From Alphaproteobacteria bacterium (GTDB lineage Bacteria > Pseudomonadota > Alphaproteobacteria > Rhodobacterales > Rhodobacteraceae), in NCBI GenBank assembly GCA_003696705.1, contig RFGD01000153.1:1-15112 (forward strand): DNA of 15,112 nucleotides, read 5' to 3'. Below, in pieces: positions 6,733 through 14,496 of the stretch. Positions within the stretch are counted from its first letter, which is position 1. Each line of letters starts with the position of its first letter. The position numbers and the translations under genes were made by a program. The notes below the pieces were generated by a model. The model did no database searches, had not been told where the DNA came from, and was given only the letters and a program-made list of their open reading frames with translations.

Positions 6733-7584
6733 TTACCGCTGGCAGACCGGGCAATGATAGGTCGAACGTCCCGCCTGCACGATCCGCCGCACCCGCCCGG
6801 CGCAGCCCTCGGCCGGGCAGGGCGCGCCCTCTCGGTCGTAGACGCGGAAAGCGTGCTGGAAGTAGCCAAGTTCGCCGTCCGCCCGCCGGTAGTCGCGAAG
6901 CGACGAGCCGCCGGCCGCGATGGCGTCGCGCAGCACGTCGCGGATCGCCGCGGCGAGCCGGTCGAGCCGTTTCGCCGAGATGCGCCCCGCGGCCCGCGTC
7001 GGCGCAATGCCGGCCCGGTGGAGCGCCTCGCAGACATAGATGTTGCCAAGGCCCGCGACGATTCGCTGGTCGAGAAGCGCGGTCTTGACGGGGGCCCGAC
7101 GCCCGCGGAATGCCGCCTCGAGGCAGGCGCCGCCAAAGGCGTTGCCCAGGGGCTCGGGGCCCAGTGCGGCAAGCCAGGGATGCGACCCGATCCGGTCCGC
7201 CGCACACAGGTCCATTGCCCCGAAGCGGCGGGCGTCATTGTAGACGACGCGTGCGCCGTCCTCGGTTTCCAGAATGACGTGGTCGTGCCGGTCGGCGGCG
7301 GCGCCGCCTCTGTGAAACTGCCCAAGCGTGCGTGCCGAAACCAGGATGCGTCCGGACATGCCAAGATGGACCAGAAGGACGGTTTCGCGGTCCGTGAAGG
7401 CCAGAAGGTATTTGCCGCGGCGATCCAGCCGTTCGATCCGACAGCCGCGAAGCGCCTCGGCAAGGCCGGGCGGCAACGGATAGCGCAGGTCCGCGCGCCG
7501 CACGATGACCTGCGCAAGGCGTGCGCCCTCCAGGACGGGGACCAGGCCGCGCCGGACCGTCTCGACCTCGGGAAGCTCGGGCAT
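6733..7584 (-). CDS. mutM: Formamidopyrimidine-DNA glycosylase (MutM/Fpg)
   Basis: MutM removes 8-oxoguanine and formamidopyrimidines from DNA and cleaves the abasic site. The 283-residue protein begins MPELPEVETVRRGL, which supplies the catalytic proline (P2, N-terminal after Met removal) and glutamate E3. K58 lies in RRGKYLL, and the H2TH segment contains GLGNIYVCEALHRAGI (178-193). The C-terminal zinc finger has C256, C261, C278 and C281, closing with CPVCQR. Because the mature N-terminal proline is the nucleophile, the start must be the ATG at 7584, which has GAGGTG upstream; the in-frame ATG at 7620 would bury the proline. It is divergent from ubiE. Confidence 0.97.
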   Translation of the reverse strand: MPELPEVETVRRGLVPVLEGARLAQVIVRRADLRYPLPPGLAEALRGCRIERLDRRGKYLLAFTDRETVLLVHLGMSGRILVSARTLGQFHRGGAAADRHDHVILETEDGARVVYNDARRFGAMDLCAADRIGSHPWLAALGPEPLGNAFGGACLEAAFRGRRAPVKTALLDQRIVAGLGNIYVCEALHRAGIAPTRAAGRISAKRLDRLAAAIRDVLRDAIAAGGSSLRDYRRADGELGYFQHAFRVYDREGAPCPAEGCAGRVRRIVQAGRSTYHCPVCQR

Positions 7585-7619
7585 GTGCACCTCGTCGGCG
7601 TGAAACGGCGCAACGTGCA

Positions 7620-7648
7620 TTGTCGGGCTGCGCGCGCGCCTATATGAA
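7620..7648 (+). promoter_or_regulatory. Predicted ubiE-ubiB promoter in the mutM-ubiE divergent region
   Basis: On the plus strand, TTGTCG (7620-7625), 17 bases and TATGAA (7643-7648) form a moderate sigma-70 match. Transcription would start near 7655, leaving about 23 bases before the ubiE ATG. The AT-rich CTATATGAAG core is the only AT-rich patch in the 93-base divergent region and may also serve mutM on the other strand (TTGCGC near 7670 with TCATAT). Confidence 0.42.
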
Positions 7649-7677
7649 GACGGCGTTTCCCTGCCGCGCAAGGTCCC

Positions 7678-8433
7678 ATGCCAGAGAAGAACGACGACAA
7701 CACAACGCACTTCGGCTTCCGAACCGTCGGCGAGGCCGAGAAGGCCGATCTGGTCCACGGCGTCTTCACGCGCGTGGCCTCGCGCTATGATCTCATGAAC
7801 GACCTGATGTCGGCCGGGATCCACCGCGTGTGGAAGGATGCAATGATGGACTGGCTGGCGCCGCGCGCCGGTCAGCGCCTTCTGGATGTCGCTGGCGGCA
7901 CCGGGGACATCGCCTTCCGCTTCCTGTCGCGCGCCCCGGCGGCCGAGGCGGTGGTGCTGGACATGACCGAATCGATGCTGGTCGAGGGCCGCCGCCGCGC
8001 CGAGGCGGCCGCGCTTGGCGATCGGCTCGAGTGGGTGGTCGGCGACGCCATGGCGCTGCCGTTTCCGGACCGCAGCTTCGATGTCTACACGATCTCGTTC
8101 GGCATCCGGAACGTGACGCGCATCGAGGACGCGCTGGCTGAAGCGTGGCGTGTTCTGCGGCCCGGGGGGCGGCTCATGGTCCTCGAGTTCAGCCAGATCC
8201 CCAACGCGGGGCTTCAGTGGCTGTACGACCGATACTCGTTCGGGGTCATCCCGCGGATGGGCGAACTCGTCGCCGGCGACCGGGAAAGCTATCAGTACCT
8301 TGTGGAATCGATCCGTCGCTTTCCCGATCAGGAGCGATTCGCCGCGATGATCCGTGCCGCGGGCTTCGAGAACGTGCGCTACCGCAACCTGACCTTTGGC
8401 GTCGCGGCGCTGCATTCGGGGTGGAAGATCTAG
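7678..8433 (+). CDS. ubiE: Demethylmenaquinol/ubiquinone biosynthesis C-methyltransferase UbiE
   Basis: UbiE is the S-adenosylmethionine-dependent C-methyltransferase of ubiquinone biosynthesis (also of menaquinone where present). The 251 residues are of standard length. The N-terminal UbiE block RYDLMNDLMSAGIHRVWKD (36-54) is followed by SAM motif I LLDVAGGTGDIAFR (68-81), the second family signature FGIRNVTRIEDAL (141-153) with RVLRPGGRLMVLEFS (158-172), and the typical C-terminus NLTFGVAALHSGWKI. The ATG at 7678 has AAGG five bases upstream. ubiB begins one base after the stop codon, so the two are one operon and probably translationally coupled. Confidence 0.97.
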   Translation: MPEKNDDNTTHFGFRTVGEAEKADLVHGVFTRVASRYDLMNDLMSAGIHRVWKDAMMDWLAPRAGQRLLDVAGGTGDIAFRFLSRAPAAEAVVLDMTESMLVEGRRRAEAAALGDRLEWVVGDAMALPFPDRSFDVYTISFGIRNVTRIEDALAEAWRVLRPGGRLMVLEFSQIPNAGLQWLYDRYSFGVIPRMGELVAGDRESYQYLVESIRRFPDQERFAAMIRAAGFENVRYRNLTFGVAALHSGWKI

Positions 8434-8434
8434 G

Positions 8435-9970
8435 ATGCGTGGGCCGCACAACCTCCTTCGCCTTGCGCGCACGGGCGCGACCTTCGAGCGCACAGGGGCC
8501 ATGCGCGAGGTTCTTCGCCGCGGGCACGCGCCCTGGCCCGCCCGGGTTGCGGCGCGGGGGCTTGCATTTCCGTTCCGCTGGCTCGGGCTGCGTGGCGATC
8601 CGGCCTTGCCGCCGATCGTGCGCGCGCTGACGGCGCTGGGCCCGGCCTACATCAAGTTCGGGCAGGCGTTGTCGACCCGCCCCGATGTCGTCGGTGCCGA
8701 CCTCGCGGCCGAACTCATGCTGTTGCAGGACAAGCTTCCGCCCTTTCCCACGGCGACGGCCCGAAAGGTGATCGAGGAAGAGCTGGGACGGCCGGTCGAT
8801 GAGGTCTTCTCCGAGCTTTCCGAGCCCGTGGCCGCGGCCTCGATCGCCCAGGTGCATCGCGCAAGACTTCGCGACACCGGCGAGGATGTTGCCGTCAAGG
8901 TCCTGCGCCCCGGTGTCGAACGGGCATTCCGGCGCGACATCGACGCCTTTCATTTTGTCGCGGCCGCGCTTTCGGCGCTGGTTCCCTCGACGCGGCGGCT
9001 GCGCCCCCGGGAAGTGGTGGACCACTTCGAATCGGTGGTGATGCGAGAGCTCGACCTCAGGCTCGAAGCCGCCGCCGCCGCCGAGTTCGCCGCCAACACC
9101 GCCCCCGACGAAGGGTTCGCGGTGCCGGCCGTGCACTGGCACCTTTCAAGCCGGCGGGTCCTCACGCTCGACTGGGTCGAGGGTGTGCCGCTCGGCGATG
9201 TCGATGCGCTCAGGGCCTCGGGGCAGGATCTGCAAGCGCTGGGCGAACGGGTGCTGGCGCTGTTTCTTCGCCATGCCCTTCGTGACGGCTTCTTCCATGC
9301 CGACATGCACCAGGGGAACCTGAAGGTGCAGCACGACGGGGAAATCCATGCCATGGATTTTGGCATCATGGGCCGGATCGACGAATACACCCGCCGCGTC
9401 TATGCCGAGATCCTGATGGGCTTCATCCGCAAGGACTATCGCCGCGTTGCCGAGGTCCATTTCGAAGCCGGATATGTGCCGGCCGATCGGGACGTCGAGG
9501 CCTTCGCCCAGGCCCTGCGCTCGGTGGGCGAGCCCATCTTTGGCATGGACGCGTCGAAGATCTCGATGGGGCGGCTTCTGGCGCAGCTTTTCGAGGTGAC
9601 CGAGCAGTTCGGCATGCAGACGCGAACCGAGCTCATCCTCTTGCAGCGGACGATGGTCGTGGTCGAGGGCGTGGCGCGCTCGCTCAACCCGAACATCAAC
9701 ATCTGGGAGGTCGCCCAGCCCGAGGTCGAAGCCTATATCCGCGAGCATCTCGGCCCGCGGGCTGCGATGCGCGACCTGATGGCCACGCTTCAGGTGCTGG
9801 CACGGTTCGGCCCGAAGCTGCCCCAGCTGGCCGAGGCCGCGCTTGTTCGTGCCGGGGCCGAAGACGGGTCCGCGAAGTCGGGTCGGGGGGGCGGTACGTT
9901 GGCCGGATTCGCGGCCGGGGTCATCCTGGCCGGCGGACTTGCCGCGGCGGCTTTCCTTCTTGCGGGCTGA
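8435..9970 (+). CDS. ubiB: Ubiquinone biosynthesis kinase-like protein UbiB
   Basis: UbiB is an atypical kinase/ATPase of the ADCK/COQ8 family needed for ubiquinone biosynthesis, acting at the inner membrane with the late Ubi enzymes. The 511-residue protein has the family-specific KxGQ motif in YIKFGQALSTRPD (K74, G76, Q77), the Ala-rich nucleotide loop AAASIAQVHRA (133-143), the kinase lysine K155 in VAVKVLRPG, the catalytic-loop equivalent HADMHQGN (288-295) and the metal-binding DFG (308-310). The C-terminal 25 residues (487-511) are hydrophobic and form the usual membrane anchor. The ATG at 8435 starts one base after the ubiE stop, with GGAAG upstream. It ends 16 bases before the stop of the convergent phosphotransferase gene. 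Confidence 0.96.
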   Translation: MRGPHNLLRLARTGATFERTGAMREVLRRGHAPWPARVAARGLAFPFRWLGLRGDPALPPIVRALTALGPAYIKFGQALSTRPDVVGADLAAELMLLQDKLPPFPTATARKVIEEELGRPVDEVFSELSEPVAAASIAQVHRARLRDTGEDVAVKVLRPGVERAFRRDIDAFHFVAAALSALVPSTRRLRPREVVDHFESVVMRELDLRLEAAAAAEFAANTAPDEGFAVPAVHWHLSSRRVLTLDWVEGVPLGDVDALRASGQDLQALGERVLALFLRHALRDGFFHADMHQGNLKVQHDGEIHAMDFGIMGRIDEYTRRVYAEILMGFIRKDYRRVAEVHFEAGYVPADRDVEAFAQALRSVGEPIFGMDASKISMGRLLAQLFEVTEQFGMQTRTELILLQRTMVVVEGVARSLNPNINIWEVAQPEVEAYIREHLGPRAAMRDLMATLQVLARFGPKLPQLAEAALVRAGAEDGSAKSGRGGGTLAGFAAGVILAGGLAAAAFLLAG

Positions 9971-9974
9971 TCCC

Positions 9975-9988
9975 GAGGCCAGGGCCTC
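9975..9988. terminator. Inverted repeat in the convergent ubiB/phosphotransferase junction
   Basis: GAGGCC and GGCCTC are separated by AG, and fold as a 5-bp stem with a four-base loop. The repeat lies between the two converging stop codons and could slow transcription from either side. There is no T-run, so it is a weak candidate. Confidence 0.28.
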
Positions 9989-10883
9989 ATGTTCGCGCAG
10001 CGGACAGTTCGAGGGGCGCGGCGTCGCCATGTGCGCTCGAGCCCCGGTGCCCCCGGAAAGTGCAGAACACGCCAAGGAGCCAGCGAAGCAAGGGCTCGAT
10101 TTCTTCCACGCGGCGGACCAGATCCGGGGCCAGTGCGCCAAGAAAGGCCGCGCGCGCCGCGGTCGGAAGGGGACCGGTCCCATAGATCGTCTGCATGGCG
10201 GGCGACAGGAAAAGGGCCGCGTCATAGGCCGGATCGCCAAGCGCGGGGCACTGCCAGTCGATGAAGCGCGGCCCGTCGGGGCCGACGACGATGTTCGAGG
10301 GCACCGGATCGCCGTGCAAGAGGACCACCCGCCGCGACGGGCCGACATCGTTCGCCGGCGGCTGTGCGCGTCGGAGCCGTTCGGCGACGCGCGACGGCAG
10401 CGCCGCCAGCATCGGTGCGGCCATTGCAACGATGTCGGCCCCCGAGGTGGGCAGACGCCGGAACGGCGCACGATCGGGAAGGGGCTGTGCGTGAAGCCGG
10501 GACAGAAGCCTTGCGACGGCCGTGGGGTCGTCCCGCCGGGCGCACCAGGGCCGGCCGGGAACGAAAGGGTAGAGAAGGCAGCGCCCGAAAGGCGTCGTGA
10601 CAAGGGTCGGCAGGTCGGCGGTCACCTCGGGGCCGATGCCGGTGCCGGCGAGGTGACGAATGGCGGTAGCCTCGGCGCCAAGGTCGTTCGGAAAGAGCGG
10701 GTTGGCGGCATCACCGACTTCGAGCTTGCAGACCAGCGCCGCGGACCGTGATCCGTCGATGCGCCAGACCCGGTTGACGCGCCCGCCCGCCAGCTGCGTC
10801 CAGCGCCCGGGTTCGGGCAGGGCGCCAGCGGCGACGAGCGCCTCCGCCAGCTTGCGCCAAGTGCCGTCCGTCCCGTCCTGCAC
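9987..10883 (-). CDS. Phosphotransferase of the APH/choline-kinase family, substrate unknown
   Basis: This 298-residue protein has the aminoglycoside-phosphotransferase fold. LLHGDPVPSNIVV (188-200) contains the catalytic Brenner motif (H190, D192, N197), and FIDWQCPALGDPAYD (207-221) supplies the metal-binding aspartate D209. The N-terminal lobe has KLEVG with a probable ATP lysine K53 and glutamate E71. Members of this family phosphorylate small alcohols or amines such as choline, thiamine or fructosamines; resistance function should not be assumed. The start is a GTG at 10883 with GGGAG five bases upstream; the nearby ATG at 10888 is out of frame. It follows trxC by 78 bases on the same strand. 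The ribosome-binding site lies within a 16-bp tandem duplication. Confidence 0.82.
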   Translation of the reverse strand: MQDGTDGTWRKLAEALVAAGALPEPGRWTQLAGGRVNRVWRIDGSRSAALVCKLEVGDAANPLFPNDLGAEATAIRHLAGTGIGPEVTADLPTLVTTPFGRCLLYPFVPGRPWCARRDDPTAVARLLSRLHAQPLPDRAPFRRLPTSGADIVAMAAPMLAALPSRVAERLRRAQPPANDVGPSRRVVLLHGDPVPSNIVVGPDGPRFIDWQCPALGDPAYDAALFLSPAMQTIYGTGPLPTAARAAFLGALAPDLVRRVEEIEPLLRWLLGVFCTFRGHRGSSAHGDAAPLELSAART

Positions 10884-10886
10884 GTC

Positions 10887-10918
10887 ATCTCCCGCCGTGT
10901 GGATCTCCCGCCGCGTGG
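10887..10918. repeat. 16-bp tandem duplication over the phosphotransferase ribosome-binding site
   Basis: ATCTCCCGCCGTGTGG (10887-10902) is followed directly by ATCTCCCGCCGCGTGG (10903-10918), which differs at one base. On the minus strand each copy carries GGGAGAT. The copy next to the gene provides the Shine-Dalgarno for the GTG start at 10883, so a second SD-like sequence sits 16 bases upstream. Confidence 0.8.
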
Positions 10919-10961
10919 GGGTGGTCCTGTGCCGGTTGCGACGCTATGGGCTCGATGCGTG

Positions 10962-11414
10962 TCACGCAACCCGATCGCGCGTGCCGGTCCGGCCGGCGAC
11001 CCAGTCGGTGATCGCCGACGCCGGCATCGCGCCGGAGCGGCGGGCAATCTCGCGTCCCGACTTGGCAATGACAAGCGTCGGGATGCCTCGTATCCCGAAA
11101 CGGGCGGCGGATTGCGGGAAGGCCTGGGTGTCGAGCTTCACGAAGCGAGCGCTGTTTCCTAGCATGGCGGCCGCCCGGGCAAACTCGGGCGCCATCATGC
11201 GGCAGGGTCCGCACCAGGGTGCCCAGAAGTCGATGACAAGCGGCAGATCGTCGTTGCGGATCGCGCGCTCGAGCGTGCCGGGCTCGACCTCACGGGGCTT
11301 TCCGGGAAGAAGATCCTCTCCGCACACCCCGCAGCGCGGGTGATCGTGAAGGCGATCCGCGGGCACGCGGTTCATCTGACCGCATGCAAGGCAGCTGAGC
11401 CTGACGGGTTTCAT
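10962..11414 (-). CDS. trxC: Thioredoxin 2 (TrxC), zinc-binding thioredoxin
   Basis: TrxC is a cytoplasmic disulfide reductase of the oxidative-stress response. The 150-residue protein has the N-terminal zinc-binding extension that marks thioredoxin 2, with two CxxC pairs (C8/C11 and C28/C31). The thioredoxin domain follows, with the active site WCGPC (67-71) in FWAPWCGPCRMMAPEF and the cis-proline P112 in GIPTL. The frame is open upstream to 11474, but the ATG at 11414 has a strong GGAGG five bases before it and gives the normal MKPVRLSC start. The upstream gap contains an AT-rich block (11431-11452) that may be its promoter/operator. It is probably co-transcribed with the downstream phosphotransferase. 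Confidence 0.95.
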   Translation of the reverse strand: MKPVRLSCLACGQMNRVPADRLHDHPRCGVCGEDLLPGKPREVEPGTLERAIRNDDLPLVIDFWAPWCGPCRMMAPEFARAAAMLGNSARFVKLDTQAFPQSAARFGIRGIPTLVIAKSGREIARRSGAMPASAITDWVAGRTGTRDRVA

Positions 11415-11430
11415 CCTGACCTCCAATAAA

Positions 11431-11452
11431 CATATCGCTTTTCGCATATATG
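11431..11452 (-). promoter_or_regulatory. AT-rich promoter/operator-like block before trxC
   Basis: This stretch stands out from its GC-rich surroundings. It contains the 8-bp palindrome CATATATG (11445-11452) and, after an AAAA/TTTT centre, a second CATAT (11431-11435). On the minus strand TATATG (11445-11450) could be a -10, with only a weak -35 (TGGATC, 11468-11473) 17 bases upstream. The spaced ATAT half-sites could bind a regulator, but no specific family can be named. Confidence 0.35.
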
Positions 11453-11513
11453 GAGGCGCTCTCGGTCGATCCATGGGATGCGCCGGGCAGATTGTCGCGC
11501 CCGGGCGGGGGCT

Positions 11514-12158
11514 TCAGGGTGTCAGCATTTCGAGGAGCTCGTCGCCCAGCTCATGGATCTCGGACCTGGCGGTGGCCGCCTTCGCGCCCGCCTCGGCAAC
11601 GGCCAGGCCGTGCTCCATGACCTCGGCAAGGGCGACACGGTTGCCGATGACGGTTCGGGCCACCGGCGCGTTCAACTCGGACAGCGCCGCCCGCATCCGG
11701 TCGGCAAGGCGCGTCCCGGCGCGGGCACGGTTGAGGACCAGAAGGGCCGCCCGCTCTTCCCGGGCGGCAAGGTCGAGCACCCCGCCGGTCGCCCAGAGGT
11801 CGACGGCGCTGGCCGAGACCGGAACGAGGACGAGATCGGCCTCGCGCAGTGCCGGTCTGAGGTCGGCGTCGATCTTCGGGGGCGTGTCGACGATGACGAT
11901 ATCATGCGCGGCGCGAAGCTTCTCGGCCTCGTAGGCCACGCCCCATGCCGAAGAGGTCGAGAAGGCGATGTCGCCTTCCTGCGCATCCCGCGTGGTGCGG
12001 CGGGCCATGAACCAGCGCCCAAGGCTTCCCTGCGGATCGCTGTCGACGATCGCGGTGGTCAGCCCGCGGGCCGCCATGTCCACGGCCAGGTTCGCCGCCA
12101 GTGTCGTCTTGCCGGCACCACCCTTCTGCTGCGCCACGACGATCACACGTCCCGCCAT
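11514..12158 (-). CDS. Orphan ParA/ParF-family ATPase
   Basis: This 214-residue protein belongs to the ParA/MinD superfamily of ATPases that position DNA or protein cargo in the cell. It has the deviant Walker A KGGAGKTT (12-19) with the signature first lysine K12, the switch I region VDSDPQGSLGRW (38-49) and the Walker B-type strand IVIVDTPP (87-94, D91). It lacks the N-terminal DNA-binding extension of large plasmid/P1-type ParA proteins, and in size and layout resembles the small ParF/VirC1-like group. No ParB, centromere-like repeat array or cargo gene is visible next to it, so it is an orphan here. The ATG at 12158 has GAGGGTG upstream. It lies 85 bases after the hydroxylase large-subunit gene and 99 bases before trxC. 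Confidence 0.88.
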   Translation of the reverse strand: MAGRVIVVAQQKGGAGKTTLAANLAVDMAARGLTTAIVDSDPQGSLGRWFMARRTTRDAQEGDIAFSTSSAWGVAYEAEKLRAAHDIVIVDTPPKIDADLRPALREADLVLVPVSASAVDLWATGGVLDLAAREERAALLVLNRARAGTRLADRMRAALSELNAPVARTVIGNRVALAEVMEHGLAVAEAGAKAATARSEIHELGDELLEMLTP

Positions 12159-12243
12159 TCGCCACCCTCGTCAGCCGCGTCGGTCATGACGCGACATTAG
12201 CCGAGTCGCTTCCGCCGCGCTGCAGAAAATTTCAGGGGCGGCG

Positions 12244-14493
12244 TCAGGCGAAGTCGACGAATTTCGCGAAGGGCATCTCTCTGAGGCGCTTGCCGGTCAG
12301 GGCGTGGATCGCCGCCGCCAGTGCCGGTGCGGCCGGGGGCACCGGCGGTTCGCCGATGCCGTGCACCTTGTCACCGTTCTCGAGGCCCCTGACGAAGATC
12401 TCGGGGCACTGGGGAAGGCGCATCCCTTCGTGATCGAAGAAATTCTCCTGTTCCGCACGGCCATCGGCATAGGTGATCTCGCAATTCATCGCGTGGCCAA
12501 GCCCCCACACGACGCCGCCTTGCACGAGGTTCTCGAAATTTACGGGGTCGACGACGGTTCCGACCTCGGCCGCGACCCAGACCTTCTCGATGCGGATCCC
12601 TGCGCCGGTGTCTCGTACCTCGACGACCTCGGCAACGGGGACGCCGAACGAGAGGCAGAACGCCACACCGCGGCCGATCCCGGGGGCCGGGCGTGGGCCG
12701 TTCCAGCCGCTCATGCGGCCGACTTCCTCGAGCACGTGCCGCGACAGATCGTGACTGCACAGGCGGATGCGCTCTTCGAGCGGGTCGGCGCCGGCGGCCT
12801 CGATCAGCTCGTCAAGGAACCCGTTGAAGAAGAAGGCGTTGGTCGAGGCGCCGACCGACCGCCACGAGCTTACCGGCGCCAGTTGCGGGGCGCGATAGGC
12901 GGTCATGCGGTAGTTCGGGATGGCGAAGGGCTGATCCCATGCGCCGGCGCTGATGATGCCGTCCGGTCCCATGAGGCCGGGCGCCGAAGGCTGGCGCGAC
13001 AGCTGCGAGGTCTGGACCGAGGGCATGGCGATCGAGAGATCGAGCGCCGCAACCTTCCCGTCCGACACCGCGCCGCGCATGCGGGCCATCGCGATCTGGC
13101 GCGGGAAGTCATGGGCGAAATCCTCTTCCCGCGCATAGGTCAGCTTGACCGGCGTCCCCGGCATGGCCAGCGCCACTTCGGTGGCGCGCTTGACATGCTC
13201 GTCCTCGAGGCGGTGCCCGAAACTGCCGCCGGCATACTGGTTGTGGACGAAGACCCGGTCGGTCTCGACGCCCGCAATGGCGGCGACATTGGCCTGGACG
13301 AATTGCGGCAACTGGGTCGCCGTCCAGACGTCGACGCGATCCTCGCCGACCTCGACGATCACGGAAAGCGGCTCGAGCGGGGCATGGGCGAGATAGGGCG
13401 CGCGATACTCGGCCTCGAGCACGCCCGGGCCCGAAAGCGCCGTCTCGACGTCGCCGTCGTCCCGGCGACGGTCCTCTCGGCGGGCTTCGGTGAACGAGTC
13501 GGCAAGTGCCGTCCAGTGCCCATCCATTTCTGCGGGATAGGGCGCCGGCCCCCAGTCGCATTCGATGGCCCGCACGGCCTGGATGGCCCGCCAGGTGTTG
13601 TCCGCGACGACGGCAATGCCGCCGCTGACGGGCACGACCTTCTTGACGCCGCGCATCGCCTCGGCCCGCGTCGCGTCATAGCCGTTGAGGGCGCCGCCCT
13701 GACGGGGATTGAGCCGCACGGTTGCGTGGACCATCCATGGCCGCTTGAGGTCGATGCCATAGTTGAGCGTGCCGGTGGACTTCGCCTCGATGTCGATGCG
13801 CTGGACGGGCTTGCCGACATAGCGCCAGGCCTCGGGCGGGCGCAGTTCCACGTCCTCGACCGGGTCGATGCGGGCGGCATCGGCGGCAAGCTCGGTATAG
13901 GCGAAGGTCGTCCCCTCGGGGAGGATGACGCGCCCGCGGCGGGTCTTCATCTGATCGACGGCGATGCCGGTGCGCGCCGCGGCGGCCTGTTTCAGGGTCT
14001 CGCGCGCCACGGCGCCGGCGACGCGCAGTTTGAGAAAGGAATCGGGCACCGAGGATGACCCCCCGGTCACCTGAAGGCCCAGAAGCCTGACGGCCGCGCC
14101 GGCGACCGACCGCACCGTCTCGGCGGTCCAGCTTTCATCCGTCGCCATGAAGGGCAGAAGCTCGGAGATGGCGGCGGTGTTGTAATAGGCGGCGGCGGGC
14201 AGTCCGGGGTCGATGTCGACCTGGTCGAGGTCGATGTCCATCTCCTCGCAAATGAGCATGGCCTGCATCGAGCGTGTGCCCTGCCCAAGATCTGTGTGCG
14301 GGGCGATCAGCGTCACGCGCTCGGACGTCACAAGGACCCACGGGTTGAAGGTCACATCCCCGGGGCCAAGGTCGCGCGCAAGCGGGTTCTCGAGCGGCTG
14401 ACGGACCTTGTAGACCCCGAAGGCGACGCCGCCGGCAATGGCGGCCGAGCCGACAAGAAAGGCGCGGCGGGTGTATTTCATGATCCGGCCCAT
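12244..14493 (-). CDS. Molybdopterin-binding large subunit of an isoquinoline 1-oxidoreductase-type hydroxylase (IorB-like)
   Basis: This is the catalytic subunit of a molybdenum hydroxylase of the xanthine oxidase superfamily, which hydroxylates N-heterocycles or oxidises aldehydes using water. The 749 residues match the IorB group. The N-terminus KYTRRAFLVGSAAIAGGVAF is a twin-arginine signal (R9-R10), so export to the periplasm is likely. Cofactor-binding motifs include GGSFGHR (422-428) and HAPLEP (about 370-375), and the C-terminal GIGEPPVPP holds the catalytic glutamate (E715). The ATG at 14493, three bases after the small-subunit stop, has GAGGG at suitable spacing; an ATG at 14481 is possible. 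It forms an operon with the small subunit. No FAD subunit, XdhC chaperone or cytochrome is visible in the window. The substrate is unknown. Confidence 0.9.
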   Translation of the reverse strand: MGRIMKYTRRAFLVGSAAIAGGVAFGVYKVRQPLENPLARDLGPGDVTFNPWVLVTSERVTLIAPHTDLGQGTRSMQAMLICEEMDIDLDQVDIDPGLPAAAYYNTAAISELLPFMATDESWTAETVRSVAGAAVRLLGLQVTGGSSSVPDSFLKLRVAGAVARETLKQAAAARTGIAVDQMKTRRGRVILPEGTTFAYTELAADAARIDPVEDVELRPPEAWRYVGKPVQRIDIEAKSTGTLNYGIDLKRPWMVHATVRLNPRQGGALNGYDATRAEAMRGVKKVVPVSGGIAVVADNTWRAIQAVRAIECDWGPAPYPAEMDGHWTALADSFTEARREDRRRDDGDVETALSGPGVLEAEYRAPYLAHAPLEPLSVIVEVGEDRVDVWTATQLPQFVQANVAAIAGVETDRVFVHNQYAGGSFGHRLEDEHVKRATEVALAMPGTPVKLTYAREEDFAHDFPRQIAMARMRGAVSDGKVAALDLSIAMPSVQTSQLSRQPSAPGLMGPDGIISAGAWDQPFAIPNYRMTAYRAPQLAPVSSWRSVGASTNAFFFNGFLDELIEAAGADPLEERIRLCSHDLSRHVLEEVGRMSGWNGPRPAPGIGRGVAFCLSFGVPVAEVVEVRDTGAGIRIEKVWVAAEVGTVVDPVNFENLVQGGVVWGLGHAMNCEITYADGRAEQENFFDHEGMRLPQCPEIFVRGLENGDKVHGIGEPPVPPAAPALAAAIHALTGKRLREMPFAKFVDFA

Positions 14494-14496
14494 GGC

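Noticed and set aside
7585..8502. An N-terminal extension of more than 300 codons on mutM.
   Set aside because: MutM needs a proline directly after the start methionine as its catalytic residue, and the extension overlaps ubiE in antisense.
9987..10883. Reading the phosphotransferase as an aminoglycoside-resistance gene.
   Set aside because: The APH fold is shared by choline, thiamine and fructosamine kinases and many uncharacterised housekeeping proteins, and nothing here (mobile element, resistance neighbours) supports resistance.
10898..10906. A DnaA-box-like AGATCCACA before the phosphotransferase gene.
   Set aside because: It is a single site that falls inside the 16-bp tandem repeat and has no companion boxes.
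11480..11508. A GC-rich imperfect inverted repeat between the ParA-like gene and trxC.
   Set aside because: The loop is about ten bases, the arms include a bulge and there is no T-run on the minus strand, so a terminator call is not supported.
12304..14058. A 584-codon plus-strand frame antisense to the hydroxylase large subunit.
   Set aside because: It is a composition-driven shadow of the real gene, rich in Arg, Gly and Asp and without recognisable motifs.
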